A program made the position numbers and the translations under genes. Positions 51,196 to 59,873 of a stretch of 64,000 nt of DNA are shown here, one piece after another. Source of the DNA: an uncultured Lachnospiraceae bacterium (GTDB lineage: Bacteria > Bacillota > Clostridia > Lachnospirales > Lachnospiraceae); NCBI GenBank assembly GCA_934352055.1, contig CAKRJY010000001.1, positions 186,001 to 250,000 on the forward strand, read 5' to 3'. Numbering within the stretch: position 1 is the first letter of the stretch; every line of letters starts with the position of its first letter. Below the pieces are notes generated by a model. The model did no database searches and was not told the origin of the DNA. It worked only from the letters and a program-made list of their open reading frames with translations.

Positions 51196-53643
51196 CTAAT
51201 CCATCCACAGATGATAAAATACACTTGCAACATTTCCCGGCAAGTCAAAAACCACCTGACCATTCTCTGCTGTCTTCTCCACGGAAGAGATTACATTGCC
51301 CTCGGTATCTAAAAACTCTAGGACTGCCTTATTCTGTGCCTTTACGATCATGCTGCCCTCTAAAGTCTCCGCATATAACTTTCCGTTCATTGTAATACAG
51401 GTCATCTTGATGCCCGGTGCATACTCCGGTCCATCGGAGATCACATTATCATCATTGCCACAGCGTCCAAAGGCAGAAATCACAAACTCATTGGCATCTG
51501 CCAACTTCATTTTATCCGTTTCCTCTGGATATAACGGCATAAGGGAAAGTGAGATGCGGTCATTGCCTGTCTTGACCCAAATACGATCATCCAGCACTAC
51601 GTTTTCCTCCGGTGCTCCACTAAAATATGCGACATATGGGGTATGAACCTCAAATCTTGCGTGATCCGGATCAAAACAGATTTCCCCGGTTGCTGAGATC
51701 AATTTCCCATCCACCAGACCGGTGTCCTCCGGGATCAGTTCCCAGCACTTCATTGCCTGATCCAGTTTCTCTGCAAACTCTGTATAATCTCCCATACCTG
51801 CCATCTGACGGATATCTCTAATGACAAGATTTTTTTCGTCCAGATAAATCTTGGCATCCTCTTCCAAGCAGCCTTTACTAGCCTTAGGAAGTCGCTGGTC
51901 ATCCGGGAATCTTCGAAAAGCATCCCTATCCTTTGACCATGCAAACTGCACAGCATGCTTTGCTTCAGATAAATCTGCAGTATTAAAGTAGCCCGCATTG
52001 ATTGCAAGATCCGCATTTCCCCGATATTTATGCCCATTTTCCACAAATGCCGCACGCAGACCGGTAATATATGGTGCGATCAGATTGACCATGGCGTACC
52101 AATTTGGCAATGTCTCCAAATCCTCCATGGAAAAGACCTGCTCTACTTTGACATTGCTTTTGGCTACCAATCCCTTCAAAAACACATTTGCCATGAACCC
52201 CCACTGGCACATAACTGCCGGGTCATTATAGCAATCAAAGACATCATGGATCTCATCATCCGGTTGGTTGTCCTTGTCCGATGTATGATGATTGTAGAGG
52301 ATCAGGCCATCCCAATCATTCAAACAAGCGTAGGCGATCATCTGCACAAAAGAAGTCGACCGGAACGGATGTAATCCATAATCATTCCATTCCGTAATCA
52401 TAAATGGTTTCCCTTCGACACAGGACACAGATCCCAGTGATAAAAGCGTTGTTGCCATCTGTCCAATATATTTTTGTACCGTGAGCGGATTCACAGATAC
52501 ACTTTCCGAGGGCCGCCCCGTCATAAATGTCCTTCCATAGACCGGCAGGATCGGGTGATTAAAATACGTATTATTCTCCATGAAATCACCGTCAATATGT
52601 CCATAGACATCCGCGGCACCCGCGATCAGATTGCTGGCAGCGATCGGTACTTTGACTCCCAGAGAGAGCAGATAATTTTTATATTCCCGGTAAAAACGTC
52701 GATTGGACCAAAGTCCAAATTCCATATAATCTGCATAACGCGCCGGGCTGACATCGCCTGACCAGTCATCCCATGCATTGTTGGTTGGCTGGTAAAAAGA
52801 TCCCCGCACCATCTTAACCGTATTCTTTGCCGGGTCCTCATCCTCGCGCAGGGCACATACTCCATCACTGGTCCATGCTCTTGCCAGTTTTTCCCGGTTG
52901 TCATACTTCATCAATAGGAAATAATTAAAGCGCCTTTGTACCTCTTCCATATAAGGCAATAACTGTGGATTCTGGTCTACTTCATCAATACCTTTGATCG
53001 CCGAATCCTCATTATTCATCTGCACGACGGCTACCGCCGGATCATCCTTATAGGCAAGCCCTGTATAAGGATTGACGTGGCAAAGAAACTTCTTTGCATA
53101 GTCTCTTTGCAGATCGATCAGACGCTGGTTAAACATAGGAAAACACTTGATACAAGGAACCATATCTCCCGGATATTCCAGTCCGTCTCCAGCTAGAAAT
53201 TGGCGGGCAATCAGAAGATCAAAATGCAGATAAATGCCTTTTTCCTTTAATTTAGCTGCCAGATAATCAAAACGATCCAGACCTTCCGGGTTAAACTCTA
53301 TGCTGGACCCCTCACTATATTTTAGAAGAGGTGCCTCTTTACAACTGCTCCAGGTGCACTCCTCCTCACCGATCGGTGCATCTGCTGCATGCATGCGGAT
53401 GATATTTACTCCCATGCTCGCAAAGTGGTCTGCCAATTTTTCTGCCAGTTCGTGACTCGGTGTGTTGGATCTCGCTGCAATGTTAAACCCCAAAAAACGT
53501 GCTCGTGTACCATCTTCAAAATAGAAATGGTCATCTTTTATCTGCAAAAATCCATGTTTGCCCGCAGGGGCATCCAGTACATATGAAAAATCCAAGACTC
53601 CCTTGTTGACTTGTGTCTTAGAAAGTTTGATATGCTGCTTCAT
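51196..53643 (-). CDS. clan GH-A glycoside hydrolase, family uncertain
   Basis: An 815-residue protein with the outline of a clan GH-A barrel. LGFNIAARSNTPSHELAEKLADHFASMGVNIIRMHAAD (about 51-88) is a GH5-like entry, E212 in VVQMNNEDS the likely acid/base and E418 in MITEWNDYG the likely nucleophile. About 300 residues of beta-sandwich follow the barrel, ending FYHLWMD. No signal peptide is seen, which is unusual for a long cellulase-like protein and fits intracellular use. Whether it belongs to GH5 or to an unclassified GH-A family I cannot tell. It lies directly after the binding-protein gene and 14 bases before the GH94 gene. AAAGGAGAAAAAC precedes the start. Confidence 0.75.
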   Translation of the reverse strand: MKQHIKLSKTQVNKGVLDFSYVLDAPAGKHGFLQIKDDHFYFEDGTRARFLGFNIAARSNTPSHELAEKLADHFASMGVNIIRMHAADAPIGEEECTWSSCKEAPLLKYSEGSSIEFNPEGLDRFDYLAAKLKEKGIYLHFDLLIARQFLAGDGLEYPGDMVPCIKCFPMFNQRLIDLQRDYAKKFLCHVNPYTGLAYKDDPAVAVVQMNNEDSAIKGIDEVDQNPQLLPYMEEVQRRFNYFLLMKYDNREKLARAWTSDGVCALREDEDPAKNTVKMVRGSFYQPTNNAWDDWSGDVSPARYADYMEFGLWSNRRFYREYKNYLLSLGVKVPIAASNLIAGAADVYGHIDGDFMENNTYFNHPILPVYGRTFMTGRPSESVSVNPLTVQKYIGQMATTLLSLGSVSCVEGKPFMITEWNDYGLHPFRSTSFVQMIAYACLNDWDGLILYNHHTSDKDNQPDDEIHDVFDCYNDPAVMCQWGFMANVFLKGLVAKSNVKVEQVFSMEDLETLPNWYAMVNLIAPYITGLRAAFVENGHKYRGNADLAINAGYFNTADLSEAKHAVQFAWSKDRDAFRRFPDDQRLPKASKGCLEEDAKIYLDEKNLVIRDIRQMAGMGDYTEFAEKLDQAMKCWELIPEDTGLVDGKLISATGEICFDPDHARFEVHTPYVAYFSGAPEENVVLDDRIWVKTGNDRISLSLMPLYPEETDKMKLADANEFVISAFGRCGNDDNVISDGPEYAPGIKMTCITMNGKLYAETLEGSMIVKAQNKAVLEFLDTEGNVISSVEKTAENGQVVFDLPGNVASVFYHLWMD

Positions 53644-53673
53644 GTTTTTCTCCTTTTTCCTGAAATTTTGTTA

Positions 53674-53706
53674 TAAAAAGACCGCCATACAGGTATGACG
53701 GTCTTT
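53674..53706 (-). terminator. attenuator-like hairpin between the binding protein and downstream operon
   Basis: AAAGACCG and CGGTCTTT with an inner CATA/TATG pair form a stem; on the minus strand TTTTTAT follows. Lying 23 bases after the lipoprotein gene and 30 bases before the next start, it should let only part of the transcripts through, so the binding protein is made in excess. Confidence 0.8.
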
Positions 53707-53729
53707 GATACCCTATAAGGCATTATCTT

Positions 53730-55634
53730 TTATTTTGCTTTGTCAAACTGTTTCTGCAAAAGTTCGCAAACACTGGATGGATCATTGGCTTCCATGCCTG
53801 CTACATAATCCTCCCAGGTCATCTGCCCCTGAATAACTTGTGGCAGATTCTGGCTCATGTAGTCTGTTACCTTAGTCTGCGTTGCGCTCCATGTCTGTGA
53901 GTCCTTCGCACTCAAAAGCGATGTATAATCCGATGCACTACCGGTATCTTCATACTTGATCCATAATTCATAAGCATGCTTTAACACTGCGGATTCACCC
54001 CGCTCTATGGTGTAATCATCTGAATTGCCATTTAACTGCAATCCCACACATAGTCTGGTTGCTGTTACTGCGCCACCTACTGCATCCTCGAGTGGGATGA
54101 GTTGGGTATAAACCGGCTTTCCATCATCCCCGGTTGACACTTCATAACTTCCCTTGTATCCATATTCTTCATATAAGTTTGGATCCAACTTAGTTTCACT
54201 GATCTGTTCTTCTGTCAATCCAAGGTTTGTAACCAAAGCACCTTCCATTGTGTAAGTCCAATCAAAGAAGGTAAAGAGTGTTGCTAAGTCCTTATCCTCA
54301 CACTTATTGGTAACACCAAGTGCTGCTGCTTTTCTACTGTCATGATACATGCAATCCGGATCTTTAAACTTCTGGTCATCACTGCCATAAGTATCATTGA
54401 TCGGAAGCGGTGCAGCCATTGCATAGGCATCTTCCTTATCAGACTCATCCATGCAAGTATCACGGATCACAGAACCTAAAGCGGTTCCTGTGTAAGCAGA
54501 CCAAAGACCTACCTTACCCTGACTAACACCTGTGGTATTGATCATATAGAAGATATCTGTTCTGGTATAGAACTGCTTATCCAACCACCCCTGATCATAC
54601 CAATTCTCCATACACTCTGTATAAGTCTTAAAGTTATCTGATGTTCCGTCATACTCTACCGTTCCGTCATTGATGTAATAGTAGCCATTACCACCACCAA
54701 AAGAGGAAACCAGATCGCCTAAGGTACTATTTCCCATATAAGAAATAGAAATGTCATAAGCATCATCCCAACCTCTTTCTGCGATTGCCTTGTCAAATGC
54801 TTCAAACATCCACTCCCAGTCGCTGATGGTCAGAGGATCTGATGTACCACTTGGGAAGATAACATTATCTTCATAGGTATTGTCCGGATCATCTCCATCG
54901 CTTGCGCTAAAGGAAGTCACTTCATTTTTCTTCCATCCGGTCAGGTTATTCTGTTTCTTTGCCTCAGAAAGAGGTGTTACTTCCGGATGACCATTTTTCT
55001 TTACTGTATCGCTATCCCAATCCCATACATATTCGGTCGGTGTAGCATACTTTACGATCCAGTCACGACGATACATATAGCCCTGCCAAGGATTTCTAAC
55101 GGAATCGCCCAACATACAGATCTGATAATAATGTGTCTTGCCTTCATCATCTGTTGATGTGCAAAGCATCTTGAGTTCCGGGTTCTGCTCCAGATATGCA
55201 ACATAATTTGGCATATATTTTTCTACATATTCTGTGATATCCATAAGGATCCCGTCATCTGCCAAGGCTTCTGCACTTTCCGATGATACGGTAAGATCCA
55301 AAAGATCCGGATAATCACCTGTAGAAATCAGTGTATTAAAATTATCTCTCTCGGATCCGGCAACCGGTACCTGGAAATCAAAATCCAGGCTCTCGCCATC
55401 CCCTATGCCGCCTTTTTCGGTATCCCAGGTCTGTGCCTCTATATACTGTACTGCTGCGGCATCATTGTAGTCTGTATAGTACTTTCCTGCACCATCTGTT
55501 TGAAAGATCCACATTGAGAAATGATCCGGATCATCATTTTTTGCACTTGACTTTCCACATCCGGTAAAAACCCCTGCTACCATGGTTGCAGCAAGTGCTA
55601 CCGATAGCATTCTCTTCCAAGTTATTTTTTTCAT
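53730..55634 (-). CDS. extracellular solute-binding lipoprotein, LplA type
   Basis: A 634-residue lipoprotein. The signal peptide MKKITWKRMLSVALAATMVA ends at a lipobox VFTGC with the lipidated Cys26. The mature part is a large family-1-type binding protein rich in acidic and aromatic residues, as usual for oligosaccharide binding. It should pass an oligosaccharide to the LplB/LplC permeases. TTAGGAGGTCTTT precedes the ATG. It is the first gene of the eight-gene operon and diverges from an AraC gene across 183 bases with an 11-bp inverted repeat. Confidence 0.93.
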   Translation of the reverse strand: MKKITWKRMLSVALAATMVAGVFTGCGKSSAKNDDPDHFSMWIFQTDGAGKYYTDYNDAAAVQYIEAQTWDTEKGGIGDGESLDFDFQVPVAGSERDNFNTLISTGDYPDLLDLTVSSESAEALADDGILMDITEYVEKYMPNYVAYLEQNPELKMLCTSTDDEGKTHYYQICMLGDSVRNPWQGYMYRRDWIVKYATPTEYVWDWDSDTVKKNGHPEVTPLSEAKKQNNLTGWKKNEVTSFSASDGDDPDNTYEDNVIFPSGTSDPLTISDWEWMFEAFDKAIAERGWDDAYDISISYMGNSTLGDLVSSFGGGNGYYYINDGTVEYDGTSDNFKTYTECMENWYDQGWLDKQFYTRTDIFYMINTTGVSQGKVGLWSAYTGTALGSVIRDTCMDESDKEDAYAMAAPLPINDTYGSDDQKFKDPDCMYHDSRKAAALGVTNKCEDKDLATLFTFFDWTYTMEGALVTNLGLTEEQISETKLDPNLYEEYGYKGSYEVSTGDDGKPVYTQLIPLEDAVGGAVTATRLCVGLQLNGNSDDYTIERGESAVLKHAYELWIKYEDTGSASDYTSLLSAKDSQTWSATQTKVTDYMSQNLPQVIQGQMTWEDYVAGMEANDPSSVCELLQKQFDKAK

Positions 55635-55740
55635 AAAGACCTCCTAAAATTGTAGATTCCATTTTCGCGCGCTTGTCATCTTTTTGATGATACAAGAATA
55701 TCATAGGATTTTTATTCAATATTGCGCTTTTCGTTTTGTT

Positions 55741-55802
55741 ATTATGATTTTCATTATTGTTTTTTCTTTTTTTTTCATTTATACTGACTGTAAAATCATA
55801 AT
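55741..55802. promoter_or_regulatory. 11-bp inverted repeat around the AraC promoter
   Basis: ATTATGATTTT (55741-55751) and AAAATCATAAT (55792-55802) are exact inverse copies, 40 bases apart. One lies just before the -35 element and the other on the predicted start point of the AraC gene, between it and the binding-protein operon. It is a good candidate for autoregulation or for a looped operator. Confidence 0.55.
55757..55785 (+). promoter_or_regulatory. sigma-A promoter of the AraC gene
   Basis: TTGTTT, a 17-base pyrimidine-rich spacer and TATACT, with the start near 55792 and a leader of about 26 bases containing GGAGGAT. Confidence 0.6.
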
Positions 55803-55817
55803 CGGAGGATATATTTT

Positions 55818-57002
55818 ATGGATTATCTTAATTTTTGTAAAAGTTATTTTTCTGCCACAAGTATTCCCATCAATCTTTTAGACAATATGAACATACTTTA
55901 TTCTTCCGTACGGACAGTAACCAATATTCCTCAATATAATGACTATTATGTCCCGAATGATCTTTCAGACTGCCCCTGTTTTAGTCACTATGATCCTTCG
56001 ATCGAGTATGGCATTGTCCGCGTCCAAGACACTTCCATACACATCGTGATTGGTCCCGTGTTCGAGACTGAGATCACACCTGAGATCCTAAATGCCTACC
56101 TTCGTGAAAATAAAATCCCATTCTCTGAAAGAGATAAGATCCAGGATTTTTTATGCTCTATCCCGCGTATGAACCAATTACAATTAGCCAAGCACTTAAT
56201 TTTTCTTCATCAGGCAATCAATAATGAAACCTGTGAATTATCACACTTTTTTCCGGATTATACCCCGTCAGCAGATGACATGGCGACCAATACCAGATCC
56301 AATATCGGAGACGAAGCCAAAGAATATTTCAATACCTATTCCAACGAACTGCGACTTTATGAAATTATTAAAATGGGAAATGAGGAGGAATTAGAGAGTT
56401 ATTTAAATCAGATTCCATTGAGTATTCTGGCAAAGCCTATGGCAACATCGGCGCTGCGCCAGGCAAAAAATATGTTCATTAGCACCATCACCAATATCGT
56501 TATGATCGGAGCCATTCCCGGCGGTGTTTCAACAGAAGTTGCATTTGAATTGATGGGACAATATGTGCAGGAATGTGAAAAACTCCAATCTATCCACGAG
56601 ATTGAGACTCTACGCTACAATATGCTGGTTAAATTCTGCCAACTTTCCGGCAAGAGCCATATCCCACTTGGGGTATCCAGTGATGTATTCAATAGCATGA
56701 ATTTTATTCGCAGCCATACAAACGAACCGATCACCGTAACAGATGTTGCAGATAATATCGAACGCAGCACTTCCTATGTTACAAATTGTTTCCGTAAAGA
56801 ACTGGGTATTTCTCCGGGTTCCTACATTTCACGTTGTAAATTGGAAGAAGCCAAGAGCCTTTTAATGTATACCAACATGTCTTTGACGGAGATCAGCAAT
56901 TATCTCTGCTACTCCAGTCAAAGTTATTTTCAAAATGCCTTTAAGAAAAAATTTCAGTTGACCCCATTGCAGTATCGAAAAAAAATGCAACGGCTCAACT
57001 GA
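55818..57002 (+). CDS. AraC-family transcriptional regulator
   Basis: A 394-residue regulator. The first 280 residues form a sensing domain (LSDCPCFSHYDPSIEYGIVRVQDTSIHIVIGPVF near 50-85) like that of AraC proteins placed next to LplABC-type importers. The C-terminal AraC domain (about 290-394) ends YSSQSYFQNAFKKKFQLTPLQYRKKM. GGAGGATATATTTT precedes the ATG. It diverges from the binding protein operon, which it probably activates. Confidence 0.92.
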   Translation: MDYLNFCKSYFSATSIPINLLDNMNILYSSVRTVTNIPQYNDYYVPNDLSDCPCFSHYDPSIEYGIVRVQDTSIHIVIGPVFETEITPEILNAYLRENKIPFSERDKIQDFLCSIPRMNQLQLAKHLIFLHQAINNETCELSHFFPDYTPSADDMATNTRSNIGDEAKEYFNTYSNELRLYEIIKMGNEEELESYLNQIPLSILAKPMATSALRQAKNMFISTITNIVMIGAIPGGVSTEVAFELMGQYVQECEKLQSIHEIETLRYNMLVKFCQLSGKSHIPLGVSSDVFNSMNFIRSHTNEPITVTDVADNIERSTSYVTNCFRKELGISPGSYISRCKLEEAKSLLMYTNMSLTEISNYLCYSSQSYFQNAFKKKFQLTPLQYRKKMQRLN

Positions 57003-57022
57003 AATCCTCTGTTTTTCATATT

Positions 57023-58678
57023 TTATTTATAAGCAAATACTTTCAATTTCACAAGCGAATAGTCATTGTAGCAGAAACGGGATGCCTCATCGCCATTCAG
57101 ACGGCGACCGGCTTTCCACTGTCCATCTACAAATTTGCCCTCTTCCAGCGCTATGATATCATAGTTTGGCTTTTCCTGATTTGCAGAAAATGGTGTAATC
57201 ATGCAGCCATTTGCCAAAATATAATAGGTATCTTCTTCTGCCTTTAAAATCAGGCACACACCATCTTTTCTTATTACAAGCGGCATGTTCATCATGACCT
57301 TGAATCCAAAATCTCCAAACATCATGGTATCGTTTTCCGGATCACCCAGCTTTTCCATCCCGCTGATGCCAAGTGCAGGGTTAAAGTTTGACAGATCCAT
57401 CGGTGTCATATCCATTTTTTCGGAGATCACCGCCTGCAAATCGTTTGTGCCATAAGCTTCTGTCAGAAGCGGCATCATTTCATTTAGGGTCGATGCACAC
57501 CAGCGATACTCCTCGACATTCTGTGGTGTCTGTAAGAGCGGATCGGATACGTCCACACCAAACAGATACGCAGAAATATCATTAAATTGCTGCCCCATAT
57601 CCTCAAAACCAAATGGAGCAAAGCAGGTTGCATGATAATGACCGATTGTATAAATCAGACGCGGTGCGCAGTGTGAATGTGTCGCGGTCTCCGGGATAAA
57701 GAGTGGATTGTCCATCTTGGTATAGGTATCGCAGATCTCGGCGAAGTTTGGCACATAAATATCCGGTGCAATGACATCAATCGACGGTGCCGCATAGCGC
57801 CATACTTCCATGACCTTGGCTACCGGTCCACCCGTCGGATATTTTCCGACTTCCTCGCCCTTATCCAGCCAGCAGTTTGCGGAAAACGGCAGGTCATAGA
57901 CTGCCTTTCCAGCGGCTGCCACTTTTTCTACATAGGATGCTACATAGTATGCAGTAAAGATTTCTCCAGCATATAACCCAAAGACCTGCTCCCAATTTCC
58001 TGCATTCGCACCATTTTCCACAGCTTCCTTAATGCCGGATTCCATAGTATCTGTGTGAGCCTTCATATAAGAAACAAATTCTGTCGGAACATCTTCTGCA
58101 AACTTCTCATCCGCAAGATCAGAATGCTCCCGGTCAGATCCCTGCATACCGGTCTCATTTTCTACCTGCACACCGATCACAGTACCCTCTTTTTCATCGA
58201 CTTCCTTGATATGTGCCATGAGTTTTGCAAAAGCATTGGCATCCGCCTTCACTGTTTCCTCACCAAAAGCGGAAAGTGTCGTATATTCCATGCCGTAAAA
58301 TGCCATGAGTCTGGTCTTATTCTTGCCCTTTTCCATCTGGGCTCTCGGGAAACGGGCCATGTCCTTTTTCACCCATTCCGGGGCATACATACACTGGGCA
58401 TTCTTCCATGTGCCAAACCAAAGGAAGATCAGATGCATCTTCCGTTCTCTCGCCTGGTTGATAAGTGTATCAACCAACGTGAAATCAAATTGTCCTTCCA
58501 CCGGTTCTGTCAGTTCCCATGTCACCGGGAGCAATAAGGTATTTAATCCCTGCTCCTCTGCCTTATCCCATACGCCCTGCATATAGGCGGCATCGGATGA
58601 ACTGGAGTTGTGCGACTCTCCGGCGATCGCGATAAAAGGTTTTCCATCTACGGTAAATACAGTTCTTTTACTTGTCAT
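57023..58678 (-). CDS. GH35/42-like beta-galactosidase with DUF5597 domain
   Basis: A 551-residue enzyme. The barrel starts with GKPFIAIAGESHNSSSS and TLLLPVTWELTEPVEGQFDF; E175 in QVENETG is the likely acid/base and E330 in LFIPETAT the nucleophile. The C-terminal part, with YYILANGCMITPF, is the DUF5597 beta domain found with this type of galactosidase. No signal peptide. AAAGGATAGATAGGATT precedes the start. It lies between two AraC genes and diverges from the one at 58840, which is likely to control it; it is convergent with the AraC gene at 55818. Confidence 0.86.
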   Translation of the reverse strand: MTSKRTVFTVDGKPFIAIAGESHNSSSSDAAYMQGVWDKAEEQGLNTLLLPVTWELTEPVEGQFDFTLVDTLINQARERKMHLIFLWFGTWKNAQCMYAPEWVKKDMARFPRAQMEKGKNKTRLMAFYGMEYTTLSAFGEETVKADANAFAKLMAHIKEVDEKEGTVIGVQVENETGMQGSDREHSDLADEKFAEDVPTEFVSYMKAHTDTMESGIKEAVENGANAGNWEQVFGLYAGEIFTAYYVASYVEKVAAAGKAVYDLPFSANCWLDKGEEVGKYPTGGPVAKVMEVWRYAAPSIDVIAPDIYVPNFAEICDTYTKMDNPLFIPETATHSHCAPRLIYTIGHYHATCFAPFGFEDMGQQFNDISAYLFGVDVSDPLLQTPQNVEEYRWCASTLNEMMPLLTEAYGTNDLQAVISEKMDMTPMDLSNFNPALGISGMEKLGDPENDTMMFGDFGFKVMMNMPLVIRKDGVCLILKAEEDTYYILANGCMITPFSANQEKPNYDIIALEEGKFVDGQWKAGRRLNGDEASRFCYNDYSLVKLKVFAYK

Positions 58679-58824
58679 AATCCTATCTATCCTTTCTGTT
58701 TCGCTGTCTTTATGATGACTCCTATCCTAACCTCATTTGCCATCGATTGTAATTTCCAATGACGCGCAATCCTTTGTTTTGCACTTACCAAATCCGACAT
58801 GGTATTTTCATTTCTCCTCCGACA

Positions 58825-58833
58825 TGTTATACT
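58825..58833 (+). promoter_or_regulatory. extended -10 promoter giving a leaderless AraC mRNA
   Basis: TG-T-TATACT is an extended -10. Six bases later the ATG of the AraC gene follows, so transcription should start on the A of the ATG. A weak -35, TTTTCA, lies 17 bases upstream of TATACT. No ribosome site is present between them. Confidence 0.55.
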
Positions 58834-58839
58834 TTCCCC

Positions 58840-59871
58840 ATGAATATTACAGAATTACTCTCAAAAACAGTTGGAAAAGGCACACTAGGTCAGCCAGTCG
58901 TAAAGACTTATGCCGAACATCAGGCTTTTATGGATACGACTTACCATTTTCAAAATTCGCCGCGCCGCCTGACCTACGATCTGGTCACTTTGACCGGCTG
59001 GCATACCAGTCCCCAGTCCAGACAGGAATTTTTTTATTCTACCCTCTCTGCACGGGATGCCTACACTTTTTTGATCCCTTTTGAACATGGCATGCGCTGT
59101 GCCCTCCACGCACATACACATATTGAACTCATCTACATTGTCGAGGGGTCTTTGCGCATCCACATCGAAGATCAAGACGTCAACCTTTCGCAAGGGGAAA
59201 TGCTTTTAATCTCTGCCGGTGTCATGCACGGAGAATATCTCCTCGCCAGGGACTGCACCATCCTGTGTCTGGATGTGGACGACTCCTTCTTTGATCAATA
59301 CATTGGTGCAGACCGCCGCACCGACTATATGCAGTCTCTCAAAAAACTCCTCAATCAAAAAAGAAGCGAATATCTCTATATCCGCTTCTCTCCTTTTGAT
59401 CAGACGCCTCTGACCTATCATGCTTTTTACACGATCTTGGAAGAACTGATTGCCGGTCGCCCCGGCAAAAAACATATCATCATCGGCTATGTGGAACGCA
59501 TCATAGACCTTTTGACACAGGAATTCCGTATGCAGGTCATGACCGAGGATACCAAGGCACTACACGGGGCACTCCTGTCGGACATCAAGCAATATATCGA
59601 CAGCCATCTTGCCGACGTATCGGTAACTGCCATTGCCTCTGCTTTCCACTATAGCCCGGACTATCTGAACCGTCTCTTTCGCAAGACTGAAAATATCACC
59701 CTGTCTGCCTACATACAGGAGATCCGCCTTGCCAAAGCCCTGCAACTTTTGCGCACGACAAACCAGTCCATCGCCCGGATCGCCGAGGCTGTCGGCTACC
59801 ACAATCAGGGCTTTTTCTATCGCAAGTTCAAGGAACGCTACGGCTTGCTGCCAGGGGATATACGAAGGTAG
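58840..59871 (+). CDS. AraC-family transcriptional regulator, probably leaderless
   Basis: A 343-residue regulator with a cupin domain (HAHTHIELIYIVEGSLRIHIEDQDVNLSQGEMLLISAGVMH, about 87-127) and a C-terminal AraC domain (about 240-343) ending AVGYHNQGFFYRKFKERYGLLPGDIRR. The start MNITELLSK at 58840 is chosen by homology-like length; a frame opening at 58759 is 27 codons longer but has no ribosome site and an unlikely sequence. It diverges from the galactosidase gene and converges with the GPH symporter gene, with only two bases between stops. It probably senses the sugar handled by these two. Confidence 0.85.
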   Translation: MNITELLSKTVGKGTLGQPVVKTYAEHQAFMDTTYHFQNSPRRLTYDLVTLTGWHTSPQSRQEFFYSTLSARDAYTFLIPFEHGMRCALHAHTHIELIYIVEGSLRIHIEDQDVNLSQGEMLLISAGVMHGEYLLARDCTILCLDVDDSFFDQYIGADRRTDYMQSLKKLLNQKRSEYLYIRFSPFDQTPLTYHAFYTILEELIAGRPGKKHIIIGYVERIIDLLTQEFRMQVMTEDTKALHGALLSDIKQYIDSHLADVSVTAIASAFHYSPDYLNRLFRKTENITLSAYIQEIRLAKALQLLRTTNQSIARIAEAVGYHNQGFFYRKFKERYGLLPGDIRR

Positions 59872-59873
59872 TT

